Positions 23,160 to 31,171 of a stretch of 64,000 nt of DNA are shown here, one piece after another. Made by a program: the position numbers and the translations under genes. Location: the NCBI GenBank assembly GCA_019914945.1, contig CM034108.1, positions 2,490,001 to 2,554,000 of the forward strand, given 5' to 3'. Positions within the stretch are counted from its first letter, which is position 1. Each line of letters starts with the position of its first letter. The stretch comes from Typha latifolia. Taxonomy: Eukaryota; Streptophyta; Magnoliopsida; Poales; Typhaceae. The notes beneath the pieces were generated by a model that made no database searches, was not told the origin of the DNA, and saw only the letters and a list, made by a program, of their open reading frames with translations.

Positions 23160-24029
23160 ATGCCTAAAAAAGCGACTGTGACCAAGAAACCAAGGCCGCC
23201 TTCGTCGCCATCCTCGGCTCCCAAGTTTTCTTCAACAACGACTGCGGGTCGCTACAAACATAATTTTGGCACCCGTCCTGTTATCTGTGAAAGACCCGTG
23301 GTTATATCTGATTTTTCTGAATTGGGGATTGAACAGATCTTTACTGAACGAGGATGGTTATCAGTGTGTCGGATGAGCGGGACTGCTTATGTGGAAATTG
23401 TTCGGGAATTCTTTAGTAATGCCACGATTTTCGATCACTGTATACGTTCTACTGTTCGTGGTGTATCTATCTACCTGGATTCTGATGTTATTCATGCTGA
23501 ACTTCGTCTTCCTGATGGTGAGTTCCAGTATCCAACGTCTGCTCCACTTCCTGATGTCAATGAATATGTCGATACTGTCCTGTTCAAAGGGGAACGTTGG
23601 AAAGGTAACATGATGCCGCATGCAAAGCTGACATTTGTGGCTCGCATGCTTCACCTCTTTTGTCTGTACAATGTTACCCCCAAGACTCGACATTCCAGCA
23701 TTAGTCTCGATCGTGCGTTCCTTCTTCATGCCATGTTATCGGGTGTCTCTATTGACTTAGCTGCCGTGATCTATGATTCGATTCTCTCAGCTGCACAGAA
23801 AGAAGCACCTCGTGAGGGATTACCATTTGGCATTTTTCTTACAAATCTGTGCACTCAAAGTGGGGTGCGAGTCGATGCTTCGGAACCTTCTCTTACTTCG
23901 CAGAAACCATTGGATCGGATAACTCTTAAGCGGAGTCAAGCTCACGACCAGTCGTCCCCTCACAAACCATCCTCTTCCGCCGCTGGTCGATCATCGCACC
24001 TCGACGGTTTCGATGATAGCTCGCGATGA
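23160..24029 (+). CDS. Extra retroelement ORF with 'putative plant transposon protein'-like domain
   Basis: 289 residues from ATG 23160 (MPKKATVTKK), without an internal stop. A basic, Ser/Pro-rich N-terminus (residues 1-40) precedes a globular region (about 45-235) whose pattern I recall from the family annotated 'putative plant transposon protein': ERGW...Y..IVREFF, VRGVSI, a Pro-rich turn, PHAKLTFVARML...NVTPKTRH...LDRAFLLHAMLSG..IDLAAVIYDSI, then LPFGIFLTNLC...GV. The tail (235-289) is Ser-rich. In related elements such frames follow pol and have been called env-like or additional ORFs; the function is unknown. No signal peptide or membrane segment is evident. It is open while gag-pol has at least six lesions. 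Confidence 0.65.
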   Translation: MPKKATVTKKPRPPSSPSSAPKFSSTTTAGRYKHNFGTRPVICERPVVISDFSELGIEQIFTERGWLSVCRMSGTAYVEIVREFFSNATIFDHCIRSTVRGVSIYLDSDVIHAELRLPDGEFQYPTSAPLPDVNEYVDTVLFKGERWKGNMMPHAKLTFVARMLHLFCLYNVTPKTRHSSISLDRAFLLHAMLSGVSIDLAAVIYDSILSAAQKEAPREGLPFGIFLTNLCTQSGVRVDASEPSLTSQKPLDRITLKRSQAHDQSSPHKPSSSAAGRSSHLDGFDDSSR

Positions 24030-24207
24030 CTCATCTCCCACTGAGGGGAGTTACCTCGAGAACTCGGACCGTTTCGATCAGCTTAGTACTCAAGTGCAGG
24101 ATCTCCATTCGGCAGTAAATGAATTACGAGTTGAGCAAGCTCGTCAGGGGACTGTACTTGACTCTGTGTTGACGATTCTTCATCGTCAATTTCCTCCGAG
24201 TTCCTAG
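24013..24207 (+). pseudogene. Out-of-frame C-terminal continuation of the extra ORF
   Basis: Overlaps the end of the 23160 frame by 17 bases in the next frame and reads about 64 residues. A heptad-like run (FDQLSTQVQDLHSAVNELRVE) suggests a short coiled coil, as found at the C-terminus of comparable retroelement ORFs. The simplest reading is that a one- or two-base indel near 24010-24030 separated this tail from the main frame. A separate small ORF or a programmed frameshift is less likely but not excluded. Confidence 0.5.
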
Positions 24208-24595
24208 TCTTTGGCATTTGTGCCAAAAAGGGGGAGAGTGTCTTAGATAGTGTCTTAGTGTTTAGGTGTCTAGGTGTGTAGGGGGAGTATGGGTATAGGG
24301 GGAGTTTAGTGGAGTTTTCTTAATGTTGAAACCTTGCTTTGTATTAGTGTCGTTGGCATTTGAACTTAACTTGAAGTAATTGTGATAACGTGTGTTTAAT
24401 CTTTGTCTGTTTAAATTTTTGCTCTTGTGATAACTTGTGTTTTGATTTTTTTTATTTCAAGTTATTTTCACTTGATCTTGGATTTGTATATGTTTCTTTG
24501 CAGGGATTGATATGCAAAATACTCTAGACTTATTAGTTGCTCAGTTTGAAGTCTTTGTAATATCTTGTAACCTAGGTGTTTTGTCACAAATTGCC

Positions 24596-24606
24596 AAAGG
24601 GGGAGA
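24596..24606 (+). other. Polypurine tract of the Copia element
   Basis: AAAGGGGGAGA ends one base before the 3' LTR (TGTTAG at 24608), the standard plus-strand priming position. A similar AAAAAGGGGGAGAG occurs at about 24223-24236. Confidence 0.9.
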
Positions 24607-24607
24607 T

Positions 24608-25616
24608 TGTTAGGTTTTAATTGTTGGCAATTGTGTATAAAATATTCTAAGTGTATTTTTACATGTATATGAGGTTTACTCAAGTCTAGAATATCTCTGG
24701 TGTGTAGAATTGCAAGATCATTGGAGAAAAGCCGTCGCGTTCACACCGCGTTCACAAACGCGTTCGAACGCGAAATCTGCGTTCACACAGACAGAGAGAC
24801 GTGTTCACAAACACGTTCAAACGCGGGCACTGCGTTCACACAGACCGAGACCAGCGTTCACAAACGCGTTCGAACGCGGGTACTGCGTTCACACAGACCG
24901 AGAGCAGCGTTCACAAACGCGTTCGACGCGGCACCTGCGTTCACACGCACCGAGAGCAGCGTTCACAAACGCGTTCGACGCGGCACCGCGTTCACACGAC
25001 CCAGAGCGCGCGTTCACAAACGCGTTCGAACTTGGGTGCTGCGTTCACACGGGCCGAGAGCAAAGATTCACAAACGCGTTCGAACGCAACCCGAAGAATT
25101 CAAGCTGTTGCGTTCGAACGCACTTGGGCCCGTTCGAACGCACCTGAGATCAAGTCAGGCCGTTCGAACGCACACAGGCCCGTTCGAACGCACCTGAGAT
25201 CAAGTCAGGCCGTTCGAACGCACTTGGGCCCGTTCGAACGCACATGAGATCAAGTCAGGCCGTTCGAACGCACAAGGGCTATCTAGACGAAAGATCAATC
25301 TCGAGAGTTACTGAGATTGGACTTCAATCACGAGAAGCAGTGAATCGTGGGTTCTAGCGAGCAAGACTGAGAGGAACAAAGTCGTTTGGATCGACAGATT
25401 GTTTTGTGAGTCAGTCTTGTAACTGCTACTATTCTAGTGATTGGTTTTGATCCGAGTTTGGATCCGTGGTTTTTTCCTGTTTGGGTTTTTCCACGTTAAA
25501 ATCTTGGCGTTCATCTCTGCTTTCGTTCCTAATATTTTTACAGACTTTTACTTAAGCGAACGAGTGATATCATTGCCTAGTATTTAGATACATACTTGTG
25601 TTTAGGGGTTTTTTCA
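24608..25616 (+). repeat. 3' LTR of the Copia element
   Basis: Begins TGTTAG and ends TTTTTTCA, 1009 bp against 922 in the 5' LTR. It has about six copies of the 53-bp repeat (24740-25095) and a longer second array (25110-25275), with eleven intact TTCGAA cores and three mutated ones. It lacks the 201 bp that hold the TATA box in the 5' LTR; the junction is at about 25272. Confidence 0.92.
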
Positions 25617-25621
25617 AAGAG
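25617..25621. repeat. Target-site duplication of the Copia element, right
   Basis: AAGAG, matching 16012-16016; host sequence (AATATGTGTAACC) continues directly after it. Confidence 0.95.
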
Positions 25622-27473
25622 AATATGTGTAACCATTTTTTAAGTTCTTCGTCCTCATCCTCATTTTCATCCTTATCAATTTTTTAAACATATGCGGTGA
25701 ATTTTTTTCTTTTTCTAACAAAAGGCACTATAAAAATTACAGTAAAGTCTTTGTTCAGCTTCTTACTGCGATAACTTTACTTCATTATCTTACTCATATA
25801 TTTTTCATATGAACTCTGATCAATGTTATTTTATACATATTAGAAAGTTTATTCAGTCCTCTACAACTTCATCTTTAATAAGTATTTCTAATTTCGACTT
25901 GTTCAGAGTTTTAAATTTTAAACTTGCTAATTTGAATAATAAAATTATTTTCATTCACTCTTTTTGTCATATTTTTTTCATATTAACTATGATCATTGAT
26001 ATTTTGTAGGCGTTGGAAAGATTCTTCAATTTTTTACAACTTCATTTCTAATGAGTATCATTAAATTCAATTATCCCTAAAACTTAAAATTTATTTAAAA
26101 ATGAATTTGTAAAAAGTGAATAAACTTTCCAACGTTTATAAATAACATAGATCGGAGCTCATTCGAAAAAGATACGAGCAAAAAAAATTTTATTCACTAT
26201 TTTGCTCATATCTTCTGCATATAAACTCTAATTAATAATATTTTATATGCATTAGAAAGCTCTTATCTAATCCTCTACAACTTAATCTCTAATGAGTATC
26301 TTCAAATTTGATCATTTCGATATCTTAAAATTAATTTAAATATTATAATTTTAAAAATAAATTGGTAAAAGGAAGGGCAACTTAACCTTACGTAAGGTAG
26401 ATTTTTCTTATTTTTTGAAGTTATAATGTTTAAATGAATTTAAGTTTTAAAAGTGATCGAAGTTAAAGATACTCGTCAAGGAATAATTTGTAGAGGACTG
26501 AATAAAGTTTTCCAATACATATAAAATATCATCAATCGGAGTTCTATGCAAAACATACGAGCAAAAGAGTCTTTTGTAAATTATAATATTCAAATTGATT
26601 TTATGTCACCAAAATGATCAAATTCAAAGATACTCATTAGAGATAAAGTTTTAAAATTAAATAAATTTTCAACGCATGTAAAATAATGTCGAGCGAATTT
26701 TATATTGAAAAGATTCTGACTCTTTCTTAGAGTTGTGGTGGATGCCAAATGGGTGGAAAATAGCAAAAGTGATTTTAAACACCCACAAACAAATCTAATA
26801 GGATAGCAAAAGATAAGAATAAATCAAACAGAAGTAAAGCTAATATCAATACCAAATGAGAAATCCACAATTAAGATGCTAGATGTAAAGATCTTCAAAT
26901 GCCCAAGTTAATCACAGATAAAAACTCCAAAACATGCAAACCACAAAGAATAGAGAGAAAGGGAGAGGCAAAAATTTACGTGGTTCGGCAATATGTCTAC
27001 GTCTTTAGGCGGTGCAAATCTTCAATCCACTAATCCAATGCAAATACAAAGGATTTTCCTTTTCCAATTTCTCTCAAATATAATAGAGAAGTGTTCTCTT
27101 ATAGAGCCCTCTCCTCTTGCAAAATCTCTTGCATTTTCTCTCTTGCAAAATGCTCCCACCAAAACCCTAAAACCTAACATTTATATTTATAGGGCTGACT
27201 TATGAACGCCTTGTAGAATTGAGCCAAAAAATAATACATTGTAGGGAGATGAACGAAAACTTCAAAAATTGCACTGCAAAAAAAGTTTTCAAAATAAAGA
27301 TGGGGAGGACGAGAACGGGGACGAAAAAATTTTAAAATGGTCATAACTATTTCCTCAGGACTCGTCTCATCTAATAAAGAAGAGTTCCCTCTAAAATAAT
27401 CTATATTTTGTGTATAAATTAAGAACATGTCACTATATTTCATTAAATAAAAATTAAAGTTATCAGAAAATTA

Positions 27474-28301
27474 TTGGCGGTAACAATCTGATTCCAAAGA
27501 GTCACAAAAAATCCGATCAAAAATAAATAAATTAATTAAATAAACTTATATATTATAGAATATAAAATTCTGAATAGTCGAATCTAGTGTTAGACACTAT
27601 CTCCTTAAAATAATTCGTCCTCTACCGATTGTTTTTGGAAAAGTGGACGTCGGTCTCCCAAGATACAACGACTGTCTTGTACTCGAAAGGAAGCAGCTAT
27701 TCGAATACCTTGTTGAACCTGAACTGTGTTGTGCTCTCTCTCAAATGCAGACTCAAACTTAAGACTAAACCTAGACTTAGAAGGAATGAACCAAATTTCT
27801 ATGTAAAATTATACAAGCTGACATCCTATTTATAGAATTCGGGCAGGTTCAACCAACCAATCAACCCGAATCAGACCAGATTTGAACTCGTATCAGGTAA
27901 AATATTAAAATTGGACTTGACCCGTGGGTGCGAATCGAACCGAGCCAGGCCGCGCGCGCGTGAGTTAAGTTGCACGGTAGCTTTTACCCATAAAATAGGT
28001 ACCCATTTTGGAGCCCAAAGCCCATAAAAAGTTTGTTACTTATATACCATACTGTCATTTCTCAAATATCTAATATGATACTAAACTCACTTTTCTTTAT
28101 TTTTCGTTGTCATGATACCGACTTTAGAGCCAATTTTTATTCACTTCTCTTTATGGATTTGACTAAGTGAATATATGACAATAAAGAACTCTTTGAGCTA
28201 AATTAATTCCACCATTAAACCATCATTAATAATGTGTGGGCCCCACTTAAAACTTAGCAAAGTTAATAAAAAATTTATGTCAAATATTGAAATTACCAAC
28301 A
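27474..28301. mobile_element. 828-bp insertion in AAE copy B intron 1
   Basis: Copy A reads TCAGAAAATTACAAAAAGG without interruption. In copy B the same site is split and flanked by AAAATTA on both sides (27467-27473, 28302-28308). The ends are loosely inverted (TTGGCGGTAA and, from the other side, TTGTTGGTAA). No coding capacity. On the minus strand the insert reads TGTTGG...CCGCCA, so it could be a solo LTR, but a 6-7 bp target duplication fits neither Copia (5) nor hAT (8) well; class undetermined. Confidence 0.65.
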
Positions 28302-29080
28302 AAAATTACAAAAGGTAAGACAAGAGAATCTTGAAATAAGAAGAATTTGCAATGAAACGTAAAATGGGAAGAAAGTGCACTCTGAAAACTATTTTGGGTT
28401 TTTAAAGCAAAACTCTCTTTGTTTTTAATCTTGAACGTAAGTTTTGAATTGGAAAAAGAAGAGTAAACTAGTAAACTACTCGAGAAAGGACAGAAAGGAA
28501 GAGGGATTGAGCCCATTGGAGGGATCGTATCTAATTAAAATTAAATCAGATCAAAGCAAATCGTACGGGGAGGGGAACCAGTAGAGCGGTGGGCCTCGCG
28601 AGGCGAGATCCCATCGAGCGTAGACGGAGTAGTAGACGAGCTGGTGGAGAGCGTGGGGATGCTCCGGCCTCAGCACTCGCGCCGCCGCCACCGCCTCCCA
28701 AACCGCCGCCTCCGCCCTCTCGCTGGAGCTATCCGCGGCCGCGGCCACCCGATGGAGCGCCGTGTGGAAGGCTGCTGCTTTGTCGGCCGGCAACCCCGCC
28801 GCAGCCACGTCGTCCACCGAGATCTCCCACACGCTTCCCTTCGCCTTCCCCGCCATCGTCTTCTCTCTCTCTCTCTCGCACACACACACCTATCTCTGTA
28901 GCTTGTGAGTTGTGAGAGGTCGGAGGTCGTTGAGGGTTAGAGGTTGTAGTAGGTTGGAAGAAGCAACGATTGTGAGTGCGACAGAGCCAGGTAGTTGGAG
29001 GCGAGAAAGTAGAATTTTCTACTATTTTAAGTCTGGGCACCAAACAATATAGGTAAGCACGTGAGTAAAATATTATTAGC

Positions 29081-31171
29081 TTACTTAGACTTTGCCACCC
29101 TATACTTTGACTATGTATCACTTTGCTCTCATATATTATAAAAGTGTACAAATGCCATCCTATACTTTTAAAATACTACAACCTCTTAGACATAGTTAAT
29201 AGAAGCTATAAAATTATATTTCTATCCCCTTTGTAGTTGGACAAAATTATTATAATTTATTAGTTTAAAAATTAAATTATATATTTACTCTCACCTACCA
29301 CTGATTGGGCAACTCTGACTCACATGGTCACATTGCCCACATTGTCAGTTTTGGGAGAAGAAAAAAGAGAGAACGAGAGAAGAGAGAAACCCTTCTTCTA
29401 CCCTTCTAATCTCATCTTCTTCTCTTCTTCTTCCCCTCTTCTTCTTCTTTAATCTGTCATTCCTATCCCTTAAATTTTTACCTCTCAAGGATGTCAAGGC
29501 ACTCAAACTTATATAACTTAATTAGACTTGCTTTTTGAAACGTATATGACTTAACTAGACTTACATTAAAAGCTTAAACAAAAGATAAGCATAAATCAAA
29601 TAAAAAAAAATATACTTGATCTATCAAACATAATATTTTCATGTAATCCGATCTGACCCGATTCGCATCAAATGGTATCTTAATTTGCTAAAGGTATTAA
29701 ATTAAGCTAAAGTTAGCAAATTTTGGTTAAATAATTCGCTCTCTTCCAAAATGAACTATGTAGACTAAAAGTCACCTAGTCTCTATATAGCACCTTTAGT
29801 TTAGTGCTTTGTGATACACTCCTGTCTTTGAGATATTTATAATTCAACTCTTTTATTTTACTTATAATTTTCATATAACACTATATTATTACTTTAACTA
29901 ACTAATCTTTATCGATTCATCAACTAATTTAAAAACTTTATCTTCTCAAGAATGATATTTTTTATATTTTATATTCTAACAATTATTCTTAAGCTATAAT
30001 TTATTTAATTATGAGAAAATTGACAAAAATACCCCCTAAAAGCCTGACCTAATCACTATTAATCAAACTTATTAAAATACCTTGTTGCTGAAAATGTTTA
30101 GATTCTTTTAATAGTGTTCTGGGCAATGAAAGGGCAAAAACGAAAAAGAAAAGAGAGATGATATAAGTTAATGCAAATTTGTTCTTTTTTCTAATTACAA
30201 GAACTCAATCATCTTCGTTTAAATATATTTGTATATATAGAGAGAGAGACAGAAAGAAGGGATGAAGGAATCCTATTAAAATCGTGACTCCAAGAAATAT
30301 AGACCAGCCTGCCAACCAAATCAGAATAATTAAGAAAACGAAAAAACCTGCTAGTGGAGGAAGTCAAAACCTCCTAGGAATAAGAGACATAGGATCACAA
30401 AATCATCAAATTGCTAGAGTTTACGTGTATAATCTGCCTATAATCGAATGTTACTCGAAGACGTGATTTTGATCACAAAATCACCAGAATGTAGGGTGTT
30501 TTGAAGGAAGAAAAAAATGGGATTTACTGTGAGATACTTTTCACCCCTCGGAGGAAAATTCCATTTTCCAGATGCTCCCATATCTGACATGGAAATTACA
30601 TATCAGTCGACCAAAAACAAACAAATATCCATAAGCATATGGCTCGTAGGTTTGTGGGCTAGCATATAATTCATAATGCTTCGCTCCGTTAGCTTTTTGT
30701 ACAGTACAAAGAACTAATTCTTTCCATAAGATATATCCAAATGTGCTGATACACCTTCAAATGCTTTAGAAAAAGAATATTATGGACAATGAAACAAGCT
30801 TTCCAGGTAAAGAGAAAAGCGAAAGGGCAATCAAAGAAAACAAAACCAAAAAGAATTATTTTGATTTTCTAACAATGGCATCCAGTAGAAATGGCAGTGA
30901 TGGTGCTGCGAATGTGTTCTTGCCTTAACATGCAAGAACTTGGCTCCTTTTGGATTACTTGTTCATGCCTCAATTACAAAGCATGCTCCTGCTGCCTCCG
31001 CATAGCTTCTCGAAAAAAGTTTGCACCTAGTACATGAAAGCTGCTTGAACGCTACCAAAGAATTCAACCAGTGCTTATCTTTCTCAACAACCAGAACAAG
31101 GGCCCTCCAAATATCAAAAGGAGAGCCAATCTTTTGCAGCACAAAGGGTCACTGGACTTGGACACAGTTCC
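29081..31171. other. Intergenic region between AAE copy B and the CPSF-A family gene
   Basis: AT-rich, no credible gene. Contains a pyrimidine-rich tract (29390-29460), phrases of the CACCCTATACTTT type (29092-29170) that look like decayed transposon sequence, and a short (GA)n run near 30238. The part above 30900 likely contains the 3' UTR of the minus-strand gene ending at 31172. Confidence 0.5.

Larger units (their letters stand above)
16017..25616 (+). mobile_element. Copia-type LTR retrotransposon with an extra 3' reading frame
   Basis: A 9.6-kb element inserted in intron 1 of AAE copy B, opposite to the gene. Order: 5' LTR, tRNA-Met primer site, gag, protease, integrase, reverse transcriptase, RNase H, extra ORF, polypurine tract, 3' LTR. 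Integrase before reverse transcriptase defines the Copia order; the long gag with coiled-coil-like stretches and the extra ORF after pol recall the SIRE/Maximus group. Gag-pol carries frameshifts, nonsense codons and an internal deletion in reverse transcriptase, so the copy is not autonomous. The LTRs differ at about 13 of roughly 500 comparable bases by eye, so insertion is fairly recent and later than the duplication or of similar age. Confidence 0.93.
15903..28417. mobile_element. Fold-back-like element in AAE intron 1 (copy B), disrupted
   Basis: Counterpart of 6322-8533. The left arm is shortened by about 118 bp at an A-rich junction near 15920 and then split by the Copia element at 16017. 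The right arm is split by the 828-bp insertion at 27474-28301. The internal repeat array survives at about 25780-26720. The two arms can no longer pair over their full length, unlike copy A. Confidence 0.7.
11076..28856 (-). pseudogene. AAE18: Acyl-activating enzyme AAE17/18 type, copy B (premature stop, 13-kb first intron)
   Basis: Same 14-exon structure as copy A: exon 1 28856-28567, exon 2 15366-15237, exon 3 from 15151, last exon 11189-11076 ending SKL. Codon 167 is TAA (15073-15071) where copy A has AAA (Lys), so the frame would close after 166 of about 735 residues, before the AMP-binding loop. All other exons inspected keep frame and splice sites. Intron 1 holds the Copia element and a second insertion. 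Several residues match the family better than copy A ([20 protein letters not shown]), so copy B probably evolved under constraint until the stop arose. The stop could be a sequencing error, or copy B could be an allele of copy A assembled in tandem. Confidence 0.85.
10209..29080. repeat. Tandem segmental duplication, copy B
   Basis: Second copy of the 622-9215 unit. It starts with the tail of the unidentified upstream gene (about 10209-10406) and ends just beyond the AAE leader, where similarity fades near 29080. It has been expanded by the Copia element (16017-25616) and by an 828-bp insertion (27474-28301), and has lost about 118 bp at 15920, where copy A has 6341-6458. Confidence 0.93.

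Noticed and set aside
24013..24207. Separate small gene starting at the internal ATG
   Set aside because: Overlap and coiled-coil tail fit better as a frameshifted end of the preceding ORF, so it is listed as a fragment.
24700..25247. Long overlapping open frames of 145-165 codons in the 3' LTR (and about 100 codons in the 5' LTR)
   Set aside because: They arise in all three plus frames because the stop-free 53-bp unit is not a multiple of three; composition is repeat-driven and they are not conserved between the LTRs.
24740..25275. Regular direct repeats with palindromes, superficially like a CRISPR array
   Set aside because: They lie inside plant retrotransposon LTRs, spacers are themselves repeated, units are 53 bp, and no cas genes exist in a plant nuclear context.
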